A DNA stretch of 64,000 nt, taken from positions 1 to 64,000 of the forward strand of contig CAYUQT010000017.1 of NCBI GenBank assembly GCA_964446835.1. The letters run 5' to 3'. Position 1 is the first letter of the stretch; each line of letters begins with the position of its first letter. The notes under the pieces are model-generated. The model made no database searches and had not been told where the DNA came from. It saw only the letters and a list, made by a program, of their open reading frames with translations. Source of the stretch: CAYUQT01 sp964446835 (GTDB taxonomy: Bacteria; Planctomycetota; Phycisphaerae; UBA1845; JAFGLZ01). Below, piece after piece: positions 51,045-60,708 of the stretch. The position numbers and the translations under genes are program-made.

Positions 51045-52937
51045 CTACTCCCAGTGACCGCACGCCGAGGACACCGACCGGTGGTACGGAGGTACCGCCA
51101 CCGGCACCTTTGGTGCGTCGTCCAATTCGGCAATCCGGTCTATCCTGGCGTCGACGAACTCGCCGATCCGCTCGACGAGTTCTCGGTAACGCCGGATGAG
51201 GCCCGCCAGCCGCCCTTGAAGCACCTCCAGCCCAAACGGTTTGTTCCGACGCAGCCATTGCGCCCGATACGACCCGTCCAGCTCCTCCAGCAGAGCCACC
51301 ACATCGGGTACTGCTGCTGCCACGCGTCGCAGTGCCCCCCGATCCCTCCCGGCATACGCCTTGACCAGTTCACCGCGAAGCCCAACGCGTGCGGCTAGAA
51401 CCTTGGCCAGTATCGCGGCATGACGTAAATCACCTCCGCGAGTGTCCCTGCAACGATGCGACGCCGCATCCAGCTTCCCGCTCAGAGCCCGATAGTGCTC
51501 CAAGGCCCTCGCCCACCCGTCCTTGATCGATACCGCCTTGTCATTCCAGTAGATCCCCAACAGAGGGTCGTCCCACAGCGTCGGATGCGCCCAGATGCCT
51601 GTGTGCTGGTCGCCATCGGCCACCGGAACGGGTTCGAAGAAGCTCAACCCGCCGGCCAGTCGGTTCGCCTCATAGTCGCCCCCACAGATCGCCGCAAACC
51701 GCGCGGCGGTCGGTGTTGGCTCGGTCTTGGAAGACCACGCAAGGTCGGCCGCGTAGGTCAGCCCTGCCAGCGCCGAATCGAAATCGCAGATCGCGCCGTC
51801 GTCCCCCCAGAGCGTAAAGAGCACCTCGCGAAGTCCCGACTCGCGGCAGGCCTCCACGCATGCCCCGGCCTTGGCCTCCGTGTAGTTCGTCGCATGCCAC
51901 AGTGCTGCCCACGTCCACACGCCGGAGGCCATGATAGGCTCAAAACCCATGGCCCGGTGCCGGGCGATCCAATCGGCGTAAAACCCCTTGTCGACGTGAT
52001 AGTAGTCCCAGTACACCAGTTGCGCCTGTTTCGGAATCCGGCTCGACACCTCCGGCGGAATCACCGTGCCGCGGTCATAGTAGTCGCCGGTCCTGCTGCC
52101 CAGTCGAAAGTACATGTCGGACCAGATCATCGGTGTGTACCCGTGCTCTTGGCACAGCCTGACAACCCGATCGAGGTGCTCGTTGAAGATGTCAAACCCG
52201 TTGCGGTATCCCACACGATCCATGTAGTGTCCCCGCCCCAGGTCGTGTGCCTCGTCCATCCCGACATGGATCCGACGTGTGGTAAAGACCTCTGACCAGT
52301 GTGCCAGCATCTTCTCTAGAAGCTTGTACGTCTTCTCTTCCCCCGCCAGAAGCACGCTCCGAGTGTCCATGACGGACTGATACGCCGACCACTTGAGAAC
52401 CTGACTCATATGCCCCAGCGTCTGAACGCATGGAATCATCTCGATGCCCAGCCGCCTCGCATACGCATCGATCTCACGCAACTCCGCTGTGCTATACGCC
52501 CCCCGCTGGTAACCGAAGTACGGCTCACCTTCCAACTGATACGTATCCTCCGTGTACAGCATGGCCATGTTGTAGCCCATCAGGGACAGCTTCCGAAGCC
52601 ACCCCTTGAAATGCGATACCTTCATCACCGCGTTCCGCGAACAGTCCAGCATGATGCCGAACGTCTCGAACCCGTTCGTCTCCTTCAGTCCGGCTGCCCT
52701 GCCGCCCAGCGATAGAACACTGCCCACTGCCCGAAGTCCGCTGGTCAGATCGCCGTACTCTATCATCCATTCGTCACCGGCCTGCTGAACCCGGTACGTT
52801 CGAGCCGCCTTCCCCGACGCTCGGAAAACAAGACGGACATCGCCCCCCTTTGCCACCAGCGGATACTCCTCGCCCAGAGCCTCCAGCGCCGTCCGTAACA
52901 TACTCTGATCGGACCCACACACATATTCGTACGTCAT
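51045..52937 (-). CDS. GH20-like beta-N-acetylhexosaminidase
   Basis: 630 residues from an ATG at 52937 with GGAGG nine bases upstream; no signal peptide. A GH20b-like N-terminal domain precedes the TIM barrel, with FGIMLDCSRNAVMKVSHFKG, MAMLYTEDTYQLEGEPYFGY, MIPCVQTLGHMSQVL and the catalytic Asp-Glu pair in RIHVGMDEAHDLGRGHYM at about residue 225. It would remove non-reducing GlcNAc, GalNAc or related sugars by substrate-assisted catalysis. The C-terminal 200 residues are helical, as in GH20C-type enzymes. A promoter-like pair lies upstream (52995-53023). Confidence 0.9.
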   Translation of the reverse strand: MTYEYVCGSDQSMLRTALEALGEEYPLVAKGGDVRLVFRASGKAARTYRVQQAGDEWMIEYGDLTSGLRAVGSVLSLGGRAAGLKETNGFETFGIMLDCSRNAVMKVSHFKGWLRKLSLMGYNMAMLYTEDTYQLEGEPYFGYQRGAYSTAELREIDAYARRLGIEMIPCVQTLGHMSQVLKWSAYQSVMDTRSVLLAGEEKTYKLLEKMLAHWSEVFTTRRIHVGMDEAHDLGRGHYMDRVGYRNGFDIFNEHLDRVVRLCQEHGYTPMIWSDMYFRLGSRTGDYYDRGTVIPPEVSSRIPKQAQLVYWDYYHVDKGFYADWIARHRAMGFEPIMASGVWTWAALWHATNYTEAKAGACVEACRESGLREVLFTLWGDDGAICDFDSALAGLTYAADLAWSSKTEPTPTAARFAAICGGDYEANRLAGGLSFFEPVPVADGDQHTGIWAHPTLWDDPLLGIYWNDKAVSIKDGWARALEHYRALSGKLDAASHRCRDTRGGDLRHAAILAKVLAARVGLRGELVKAYAGRDRGALRRVAAAVPDVVALLEELDGSYRAQWLRRNKPFGLEVLQGRLAGLIRRYRELVERIGEFVDARIDRIAELDDAPKVPVAVPPYHRSVSSACGHWE

Positions 52938-52994
52938 GCGAGAAGCCTCCTACGGGATTCGGATGCGTTTGCTGCGCACAGAGCCCACAACACA

Positions 52995-53023
52995 TTCGTA
53001 GTGCTTTCTGAATGATCTGACAA
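52995..53023 (-). promoter_or_regulatory. Putative promoter of the GH20-like gene
   Basis: On the minus strand: TTGTCA (53018-53023), a 17-base spacer and TACGAA (52995-53000), about 58 bases before the start at 52937. Confidence 0.35.
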
Positions 53024-53056
53024 GCCGCGATAGGATGATAGATGCGTGAACGGCTT

Positions 53057-54349
53057 TCAAGCCCTGGCATTGCCCCGACGTACGATCAGCGTCACCAGAA
53101 TCATCGAAAGCGGGAACAGAATCCCCACTGGTTCGTGCGGCCCGCATTGAAAGACAGCCTCCACCCTCCGATTGACATCCATCACCGTCTCGAGTGGGTT
53201 GCTAGTATCTCGACTGGCCCAGTTCGAATCCTCAGGATGGTTCGGATCGTAGATCAGCCAATAGCCGAAGATTCGGCCAGTGGTCGGCTCGGCGGTCAGC
53301 GTCACGCGGGTTCCCATTCGATATGCCGGTGCGTTGACGTCTTCGGGGGCCGGATCGATGACGACATCGCCCCACAAATCATTGGTAGTTGTCTGGCGAA
53401 GGGACAGGCCGTTCCACTCGTAGTACAAAGGATGCTCGTCGTAGTCCTTGATCATGTAGTTCTCACCGGGCAGATAGATCATGTCCGGCGCCCAGGGTGT
53501 ATAGGGCGACGACGGGTTCGTCAAATCGTGCCGAGCCGCGAACGAGAATCGCTCATAGACGCTCAGAATTCCATCACCGTTCAGGTCGTCCACCTCTCCG
53601 GTAGTATTCCACAATCCCGTCAGCATGGGAATCGCAAAGAACATCGCCGTCATATCGTAACAGTCGCCCGATGTGATCATCGAGATATGCCGCACGTTCG
53701 GCCATGTCGTGCCGCGCAGATGGCGGAAGTTGTCGCGAAGATCATCCACCAGCCCCGAAACATAACACGGGGTCATGATCAGGTCGATCCGCTCGACCGG
53801 ACATGCGTTGTGATCGTTGTTCTGGAGCTGATTGAAGATCTCATTGACGAAGACGTGGTCGTACACCGGCCCATCGGCCAGCTTCACCTGGACCTCCATT
53901 GCCGGCTCGAACCGCGATCGGCCACCGTGTCCGGCCAGGATCACCCATAGGTTCCGCGGTACGGACGAATCCGTCCACAGTCGCTGACCCACCGTGCGGA
54001 ACGCCGCCGTCACCGTCGCCCGGTCGGCGGGTTGCGCGTCGAAAAGCCCTTGCGTCCAATCGTCCTCGCCGTTATTGGCCAATACCTGCACATGGTTCGG
54101 ATCGAAACCATACGCCTGTGTCAGGATCAGATAGCTCTGGCGAAGCAGCTCCTCCGCCACCGCGTCATACTCCGGCCAGCCATAGTGAGAGTTGCCGCAG
54201 ATGATCAGGGCATGTCCGCCCACAGGATACGGTTCCGATCCGTTGGGGTCCTGAACGCCGTACAGCGTCCCGCATCCGATCAGAACCGACATTCCACATG
54301 CCCGTGCCAACCACCTGCTCAACGATCCGGCACACTTTCTTCGCCTCAT
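53057..54349 (-). CDS. Caspase-fold (C13/legumain-like) surface protein with InlB-like repeat and sorting tail
   Basis: 430 residues from the ATG at 54349, with an Arg-rich signal sequence (LSRWLARACGMSVLIGCGTL). The caspase-like domain shows GGHALIICGNSHYGWPEYDA, LLRQSYLILTQAYGFDPNHV, the His of VILAGHGGRS (about 131) and the Cys of IMTPCYVSGLVDDL (about 185), consistent with a His/Cys dyad of C13-type peptidases. An InlB-like repeat follows (FGYWLIYDPNHPEDSNW), then a tail with FQCGPHEPVGILFPLSMIL and RRGNARA. The tail resembles those of three other proteins in the window. It lies 69 bases downstream of another sorted protein. Confidence 0.75.
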   Translation of the reverse strand: MRRRKCAGSLSRWLARACGMSVLIGCGTLYGVQDPNGSEPYPVGGHALIICGNSHYGWPEYDAVAEELLRQSYLILTQAYGFDPNHVQVLANNGEDDWTQGLFDAQPADRATVTAAFRTVGQRLWTDSSVPRNLWVILAGHGGRSRFEPAMEVQVKLADGPVYDHVFVNEIFNQLQNNDHNACPVERIDLIMTPCYVSGLVDDLRDNFRHLRGTTWPNVRHISMITSGDCYDMTAMFFAIPMLTGLWNTTGEVDDLNGDGILSVYERFSFAARHDLTNPSSPYTPWAPDMIYLPGENYMIKDYDEHPLYYEWNGLSLRQTTTNDLWGDVVIDPAPEDVNAPAYRMGTRVTLTAEPTTGRIFGYWLIYDPNHPEDSNWASRDTSNPLETVMDVNRRVEAVFQCGPHEPVGILFPLSMILVTLIVRRGNARA

Positions 54350-54418
54350 GACACCACCCGCCGCTATCCGTTGAACTCCAGACCCCACCCGCCTCGCCGA
54401 TGGCCTCCCCGTTTCCAA

Positions 54419-56128
54419 TCAGCGCCGGTTGCGACGAATCACACTCAGCGCGACCGAGCCACACAGCATCAGCCCCAATGGAAACAGAAGCCCACTGCCG
54501 CCGCACTTGAACGCCGCCTCAACCTCCCAATTCGCATCGAATGTCAGGTGAAGCACCGTGTTGGCGTCCTCCACCGCATGGTTGGCGTCACCCGGATGGT
54601 TCGGGTCATACACCAGCCAGCGGTTGAAGGCCCTGCCGTCGTTCGGAATCGCTGAAAGTGTCACAAGGGTTCCAACCGCATACGCAGGCGTGTTCGGATC
54701 GGCGGGCGCTGGATCCCACGATACAACACCCATCGTCCCGTTGACCACTGTCAGATGGAGCGTACAGGTCCCCGTATAGGCAGCGGTCGCCAGGGTCAAC
54801 GGTGTGTTCGCCTGTGAATTACGCAGCGCGGCATCCGCGGCCGTCAGCCCCGGCCCATCGTAATGAACGATTCGGGCATGAAGCAGATTCTTGTAAGGCG
54901 AGGTGCTCGGATCTGTATTCGGTATGGCCACGTTGATCCACACGCCGCTCGTAGCATACTCCCAGGCGTCGCCGGTGCATTGCGTTGCCGACGGCGTGCT
55001 GTCATCCGAATAGTAGGTCGTATATGAGAATGGGCTGACGTTCGTCTGAATCTGATGCGATATCACCAGTGATCCCTGCGATCCGGTAGCCATCTCCCAC
55101 GTGATCGACCCGGCCGTCACCGTGTCCGGCACGCCGTTGACCAACACCCCCTGCGTGTTGAGGTTGTTGTAATAGTACATGCCCGTCGCCTGGGCACTGT
55201 AGTCGTACAGATCCATGATTCCGGGAATGGCGTGAACGCGGAGGTTCGTCAGAACATCCTGTCGCCGGTCGTAGAACACGTGTGTGCGTTGCGTCAACGG
55301 TCCGCTGTTAGCGCCCATGTACGACCGCAGCGCTCGCACCGGGCCGTCCTTGTTCACAAAGAACGCCCCCTCGCCGTTGCTGAACGTCGTCTCGGTTCGC
55401 TGGCAGACCCCAGGCCCGAACAGGCTCTTGTGTCGGTCCAGGATATCCGCACCGCTGGCCCCACCCGCGTACAGATTCAGCTCGTTGCAGACCCAGCGGT
55501 CTGAAAAGTGCGTGCGATAGTACGGCGACACAATCGCCGAGTCCTCAGGGTTCGGCCCACTCTGAGTGCGGTAGTTCGGTATGTAAGTGCCCGAAAGCAG
55601 GTTGAATCCATAGCTGATGTAGTCCACGCCGGCGCCCGGCAGAAGAGAACCATCGCTGACGAAAAGATAGACGTACCCCACACCCCCGGTCAGCGGATCC
55701 TCCACTCGAACTTCGATGCTTCCGCTGCTTATCACGCTCGCAGGTTCGCCGGCACCAGGTCCCGCCCTATCGCCGGCATCCCTGGCCATGAACACCAGCT
55801 CATCATCCGAATCGAAATTCGGGTCGCTGTCCGAACCACAATAGGTGTTCGGATCCGTATATGTCAGCGTCAGGATCCCCGTCGCCGACGAGTTGTAGAC
55901 CAGGCCGAAATCCACCTGCTTCCGCTCATCGATCTGGACCGGAATCTGGTGCCACCCCTCGGAGTATCGAAAGGCCACGATTCTGCCCGGTAGCCTCCCA
56001 ACGAGGGTTGGAAGTGTCGATCCGGTCATGACCACCGGATCGCTCGGGCGGCTCAGCGTGCTCGCCCATCCAGCACTGCCCAGCACCCATGTGGCCACGA
56101 GAAACGCCGAATGAAACGAAGCCGCCAT
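54419..56128 (-). CDS. Large secreted surface protein with InlB-like repeat and Cys-type sorting tail
   Basis: 569 residues from the ATG at 56128 (GGAGGG nine bases upstream) with signal peptide FHSAFLVATWVLGSAGWAST. The central 400 residues are beta-rich and do not match a family I recognise (HQIPVQIDERKQVDFGLVYN; ELVFMARDAGDRAGPGAGEP; LDRHKSLFGPGVCQRTETT). This composition suggests a carbohydrate-binding or enzyme-like beta-sandwich. An InlB-like repeat (FNRWLVYDPNHPGDANHAVE) precedes the tail FKCGGSGLLFPLGLMLCGS ending in RRNRR. It is transcribed ahead of the caspase-like gene, possibly as an operon. Confidence 0.7.
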   Translation of the reverse strand: MAASFHSAFLVATWVLGSAGWASTLSRPSDPVVMTGSTLPTLVGRLPGRIVAFRYSEGWHQIPVQIDERKQVDFGLVYNSSATGILTLTYTDPNTYCGSDSDPNFDSDDELVFMARDAGDRAGPGAGEPASVISSGSIEVRVEDPLTGGVGYVYLFVSDGSLLPGAGVDYISYGFNLLSGTYIPNYRTQSGPNPEDSAIVSPYYRTHFSDRWVCNELNLYAGGASGADILDRHKSLFGPGVCQRTETTFSNGEGAFFVNKDGPVRALRSYMGANSGPLTQRTHVFYDRRQDVLTNLRVHAIPGIMDLYDYSAQATGMYYYNNLNTQGVLVNGVPDTVTAGSITWEMATGSQGSLVISHQIQTNVSPFSYTTYYSDDSTPSATQCTGDAWEYATSGVWINVAIPNTDPSTSPYKNLLHARIVHYDGPGLTAADAALRNSQANTPLTLATAAYTGTCTLHLTVVNGTMGVVSWDPAPADPNTPAYAVGTLVTLSAIPNDGRAFNRWLVYDPNHPGDANHAVEDANTVLHLTFDANWEVEAAFKCGGSGLLFPLGLMLCGSVALSVIRRNRR

Positions 56129-56341
56129 CCGAATTGCCCTCCGCTTCCGAAGATGTGACAACCCCGCAGGCAGACACGCTCATGGACCAACCTGAGACGG
56201 TGGGTGCGCATCCTCTCCGGAAGCAATCCACGCCCCTGCCTTTACCTGAGTATAGCAGCCGCTCGCCTGAACGGATAACCCCCGTCTGCTGATTCGCCCA
56301 GCGGTCCCCGAAAGCCAGGTCCCGGTTACTCGATCGGCGCC

Positions 56342-59227
56342 CTACTTCGGATGCCCAACCGACGTGATCCGATACGGACGACGCGACTCGTAGAGCTTGA
56401 GTCTCGCAGCGATCTCGGCTTCCAGTTCTCTGTTCCCCAGAGACTTGGCCAACTCCAGCGCCCCACGGGCATTGCTCACGGCTTTGTCGAACTGCCCCGT
56501 CTCAGCCTGTGCCGCCGCCAATGAATCCAGCACGCGAGCGCTTCGCCCCCCGCTCAATTCATTGGCCTCTTTCGCCAGACGTACCGCCTCCTCACCGTTG
56601 CGAAGCCCGTCCACGGGGCACGCTGCCAACAGCAGCGCCAGATTGCTGTAAACACCCGGACGGTCACCGGCATGCGGAATCGACGAACGCAGCAGACCGA
56701 TTGCCTCAGGATATTCACCCTTACGAAGATGGTATGCCATCAGGTTGTCCAACGCCGGTCCGAAGCCGGGACGGAACTTCAGCGCCTCCTTGAACCACTG
56801 AACCGCCTTATCGCCCTTGCCCTGCTTGGCCAGGGCGATTCCGAGATTGTTGCACGCCTCTACATGCCCGGGCTCCTGCTGAAGCAACCGGGCATACATC
56901 GCAACGGCCTCGTCGAACCTGCCCTGTGCCGTCAGAACCTGCCCCAGGTTGTTCATCGCCCGAATAAACAGCGGATTCGCAGCCAGCGCCTGACGGAGTT
57001 CCGCTTCGGCCTCCGAATGGCGGCCCTTCTGATACAACAGCCACCCCAGATTATTGTGCGCCCGCTGATGTTGTGGATTCAGACTCAGCACGTGCTTGTA
57101 GGCCACGATCGCCTCGTCCTCACGTGTGAGCTGACTCAACGCGATGGCCAGATTGTAGTGGGCCTCCGCGAAGGCAGGCTGAAGCCGCGTGGCCTGTCGA
57201 TACTCACCCAGGGCTTCTTCGATCTGCCCAATACCCGCCAGGGCCATTCCAAGATTGTTGTGTGCCAGCGCAAAATTCGGCTTGCACCGCAACGCCTGTC
57301 TCAGTGCCACGATCGCCTCGGTGTGCCTGCCGAGTCCATACAAGGCCCACCCCAGATTGTTCTGCGCCGACGCAAGATTGGGGGCCTCCTGAACCGACCG
57401 GCGCAACACCTCGATCGCCCCCTCTCGATCCCCTCTTTGGTACAGCGCCCATCCCAGGTTGCTCCGTGCCTCAGAGAAGTCCGGCCTGAGTCGCAAGGCT
57501 CGGTGGTAGAAATCGATCGCCTGGTCGTATTGCCCCTTCGTCGCCAGCGCCAGTCCGATGTCGTTCAGTTTCTGAGGCATCGTCAGCACCGTCTCGCCGA
57601 ACACCGGCGCCAGCAATTCTTCCACAGGGGCATAGTCGTCCGTCAGAACCCGCCCTCCGTTTCGCCGATCGAGCATTGCCATCTGGTCGACGGTCAAGGG
57701 CACACCCGGAAGCGAATCAATCGATGCCTCGGACGTCGGGGTCAGAGGCTGCCCCAGCCCCATCCCCGCCACCACCACAAAGGTCTCTCGCGAATACGGA
57801 TCCGCCGTCAGCAATCCGACACGGCTTCGGTACACCTGCACGTCCTTGAAAGTCCTCCTCAGCGTATTCACCACGGCTCCAAGGAATCGCCCAGAGGCAA
57901 GGATGTCGATGACGTTCAGCATGTACACGCCGTCGGGGCTCAGCAAACGCTTGAGTCGCTCGTTGAACTCCACGGTCACCAGATGAAAGGGGATGACATA
58001 GTCATTGAATGCGTCACCGTAGATGAAATCGAAGCGATCCTCCGACCCCCCTCGCGGCGTCATCCTCAGCAGGTCCTCGACGCAATTCCTCGCATCGAGA
58101 TGCCGGATGTGTATCCGGCTCTCACCGGCCAGGCCCAACCAGCGACGCGCCGTGTTCGTCACCTCCGGATCGATCTCGGCCACCTCGATCCGGCTGCCGG
58201 GCCAAAACCGCTCTACATAACGCGGGAAGACATATCCCCCCCCACCCAGAAACAGCGTCCGCTGCGTTGAGCGCCCTCCGCTGAATCGGCGAGTCAGCAC
58301 CGCATACAATCGCTCATAGTCATAATGCAAGCGTGTCGCATCCGACGTCGACACGTAGCTGTGAATCAGTTGATCCAGTGTCAGCGACAGCCACTCCTTC
58401 TCATCCGGAACCTGAGCCACCTTGATGAAGCTGTAGGCACTCTCCGACTGGTAGAGAACGTTCGCCGAACGACGTTCACGCAAGCCCAACCCGACCGTTG
58501 CGGCTCGGGCCCACTCCGTCGGAATCAGCAGCAGGACCACGATCAACATCATCGTGCCTGCCCACACCCGGCTCAGCCACGATCGAACCGCCAACCCGAC
58601 TCCAAGGATTGCCAGGAGGACACCAACCATCCCGATCGTGGACGTCGAGCCCATTGAGGAGATGAACCAGTAACCCGTCAGGAATGTCCCCAGGATGCTC
58701 CCAATCGATCCCCACGCATAGACGTTGCCCACCGTTCGACCCGTCTGCCGGCCCATGTCCAGCGCCATCTTGGCGACCACCGGCGCGATCGTACCCAGAA
58801 GCGCCGCGGGCCAGATGAAGATCAACATCACATGGACAGCAACATGTCTCGGCCAGCTCAGCTCCGTCAGGGCCCCCCACTGGCCCACCCACCGATTCAG
58901 CGGCAGACTCAACAGACAGCACCCCGACGCCAGGATCAACAGCACCGACAGCACACGGACGGGACGATACCGATCGGACAGTCGGCCGCCGACATATTGC
59001 CCAACCGCCAATCCCGTCAGCACCACCCCGATGACCGATGTCCAGGTGTAGAGCGATGCGCCGAGGTGCCTGGCCACCAGGCGTCCGGCCACAAGTTCCA
59101 TCACCATCAGGCAGAAGCTGCTGACAAAAGCGACACCGCAGGGAATCACCCATTCCCACCACAAGCCCGTGCCTCCTGAGTGGGCTGGATTCACCCTCGA
59201 CTTGTCTCTTGACTGACCGCTTCCCAC
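56342..59227 (-). CDS. Membrane / spermidine-synthase-like / TPR fusion protein
   Basis: 961 residues with a GTG start at 59227 (GGGGTG upstream); no internal ATG gives a better start. Residues 25-225 form about seven membrane helices of the spermidine-synthase-associated transporter type (VIPCGVAFVSSFCLMVMELV, VIGVVLTGLAVGQYVGG). Residues 270-500 form a SAM-dependent methyltransferase/polyamine-synthase fold (LFLGGGGYVFPRYVERFWPG, EVAEIDPEV, FDFIYGDAFNDYVIPFH). Residues 545-930 contain about nine TPR units (YDQAIDFYHRALRLRPDFSE and similar). Aminopropyl transfer is not assured; such fusions are widespread orphan proteins. Function unknown, perhaps envelope-associated methyl or aminopropyl transfer. 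Confidence 0.85.
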   Translation of the reverse strand: MGSGQSRDKSRVNPAHSGGTGLWWEWVIPCGVAFVSSFCLMVMELVAGRLVARHLGASLYTWTSVIGVVLTGLAVGQYVGGRLSDRYRPVRVLSVLLILASGCCLLSLPLNRWVGQWGALTELSWPRHVAVHVMLIFIWPAALLGTIAPVVAKMALDMGRQTGRTVGNVYAWGSIGSILGTFLTGYWFISSMGSTSTIGMVGVLLAILGVGLAVRSWLSRVWAGTMMLIVVLLLIPTEWARAATVGLGLRERRSANVLYQSESAYSFIKVAQVPDEKEWLSLTLDQLIHSYVSTSDATRLHYDYERLYAVLTRRFSGGRSTQRTLFLGGGGYVFPRYVERFWPGSRIEVAEIDPEVTNTARRWLGLAGESRIHIRHLDARNCVEDLLRMTPRGGSEDRFDFIYGDAFNDYVIPFHLVTVEFNERLKRLLSPDGVYMLNVIDILASGRFLGAVVNTLRRTFKDVQVYRSRVGLLTADPYSRETFVVVAGMGLGQPLTPTSEASIDSLPGVPLTVDQMAMLDRRNGGRVLTDDYAPVEELLAPVFGETVLTMPQKLNDIGLALATKGQYDQAIDFYHRALRLRPDFSEARSNLGWALYQRGDREGAIEVLRRSVQEAPNLASAQNNLGWALYGLGRHTEAIVALRQALRCKPNFALAHNNLGMALAGIGQIEEALGEYRQATRLQPAFAEAHYNLAIALSQLTREDEAIVAYKHVLSLNPQHQRAHNNLGWLLYQKGRHSEAEAELRQALAANPLFIRAMNNLGQVLTAQGRFDEAVAMYARLLQQEPGHVEACNNLGIALAKQGKGDKAVQWFKEALKFRPGFGPALDNLMAYHLRKGEYPEAIGLLRSSIPHAGDRPGVYSNLALLLAACPVDGLRNGEEAVRLAKEANELSGGRSARVLDSLAAAQAETGQFDKAVSNARGALELAKSLGNRELEAEIAARLKLYESRRPYRITSVGHPK

Positions 59228-59633
59228 GACACCCCGGTCCGCACAATCCTGAGTCGCCCAGCCTTACAGTCTCCCGCTGCCACACTGCAGGCCCCAAACC
59301 GAAGGCCTCTGATGGGGTCGGCCGGACTCTCCACTGGCTTGGGCTGCCACTAACCTGAGGTCGAGAGACACCAACTGCCTCACGGCCTCGGAGAACCTTA
59401 GACCATCATACGATGCCCCTCAACAGCATACTAGACGACCTTCATCAAGGACTACATGACCACGACAACGCCGGTTGCAGTGTGGGCCTGAAATTGCGGC
59501 ACCCCCCGGATTCCCGTATCCGAAGCCCCCCAGGAAGGCTTTTTCAGAAAACTCAGATGATCCCTTGCCCTTGCCGCACAAAGTGATAATATGTACGTAT
59601 CGGGGATAGAACAGGGAACGGAAGCCGCATGTC
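59228..59633. other. Intergenic region with a possible promoter
   Basis: About 400 bases between divergent genes. A promoter-like pair for the plus-strand hydrolase is TTGCCC (59565-59570), a 16-base spacer and TAATAT (59587-59592). Nothing else is recognised. Confidence 0.4.
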
Positions 59634-60662
59634 ATGGCCAACCACCCCGATTTTTCGCTCGAACATCAAATCTCTAGACGTGTCCAGGAGTGTCGAGAGA
59701 GTCATTGTTTCGAAGGACACCGACCTGAGCAATTGTGGCGGTGGCAAGTCGATCATCGGCATAGACTTCGACATGCGATGCGACTGACCCTCCCTACCGT
59801 CTATTCACCCCCTCGGGCCGAATCGATCGAGTCCTCCCACCACGGTGATCTCTCCCTCGACTTTCTGACACTGCAAACCCAGGTGGACTTTAGCCTGCCC
59901 CTCTATCTGATCCGACCTCGGTTCCGAGGTGAGGGGCGAACCTTGATCATCCTGCACGGCCTGGGACGAGGGGCAATCGACGCCGTGGCTCCCGACTCAC
60001 CTTCCGACATCACCGGATATGCGGCGGCATGGGCGCGAGCCGGATTCGTCGTGGTCGTTCCCGAACTTCGGGGTTATGGACGACTTTCGCTTCGAGACGA
60101 TCGATCCGCCGACCCCACACAAGCCGAAAAGGGATGCCCCTCTGACTCCACCAATCGTCTCAAGATCATTTATCTACGCCTCGGACTGACCTATGCGGGT
60201 TGCTGCGTGACCGACCTGATCCGTCTCTTGGATTACATCGAGTCGCGAGACGAGGTCGACGCTGATCGTGTCGGAATCGCCGGAATCGGTCAGGGTGCTC
60301 GTGCGATGTCCTGGCTGGCCGGAGTGGACGACCGCCTTGCCGCCGGCCTGACCGCCCTCGTGACGCGATCAGACCAGGAAGCCATCTTCAAGCCGCAGCT
60401 CAGCCCACCGTCGCTCATCGACGCTTTCGGTGTGATCGAACCTCTGTCCATCCTTGCGGGCTATGTCCCTCGCCCCCTCTACCTCCAGGCAGCCCGTGCG
60501 GACAAACCCCATGCCTCCGATGAAAGTCAAATGGCCATCGATCGTCTCAGCGCCCTCTATCGCCTCTGTGACGCCGAAGAACGATTCATCCTCGACACGC
60601 GATCCGTCGCCAACATCTCACCGGAACCCGCACAGTTGGATTTCTTCTCGAAGTGGCTGTAG
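59634..60662 (+). CDS. Alpha/beta-hydrolase-fold protein lacking the nucleophile serine
   Basis: 342 residues. The fold is clear: LYLIRPRFRGEGRTLIILHG (oxyanion strand), FVVVVPELRGYGR, and the elbow region RVGIAGIGQGARAMSWLAGV at about residue 215. The usual G-x-S-x-G is G-I-G-Q-G, so the nucleophile Ser is replaced by Gly. Relatives with this layout are Abhydrolase_7 / acetyl-xylan-esterase-like enzymes. A hydrolase with this change would be inactive or use another mechanism, so it may be a binding protein. No signal peptide is seen. It stands alone between the TPR fusion and the glycosyltransferase. Confidence 0.8.
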   Translation: MANHPDFSLEHQISRRVQECRESHCFEGHRPEQLWRWQVDHRHRLRHAMRLTLPTVYSPPRAESIESSHHGDLSLDFLTLQTQVDFSLPLYLIRPRFRGEGRTLIILHGLGRGAIDAVAPDSPSDITGYAAAWARAGFVVVVPELRGYGRLSLRDDRSADPTQAEKGCPSDSTNRLKIIYLRLGLTYAGCCVTDLIRLLDYIESRDEVDADRVGIAGIGQGARAMSWLAGVDDRLAAGLTALVTRSDQEAIFKPQLSPPSLIDAFGVIEPLSILAGYVPRPLYLQAARADKPHASDESQMAIDRLSALYRLCDAEERFILDTRSVANISPEPAQLDFFSKWL

Positions 60663-60708
60663 CCGGCCCGTTCGCCAGGTGCCCCCCCATTCTCGATACG
60701 AATCCCCG

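Noticed and set aside
56672..58270. A 532-residue plus-strand open frame
   Set aside because: It lies wholly antisense to the TPR and methyltransferase parts of the fusion protein. Its regular repeats are the complement of the TPR codons.
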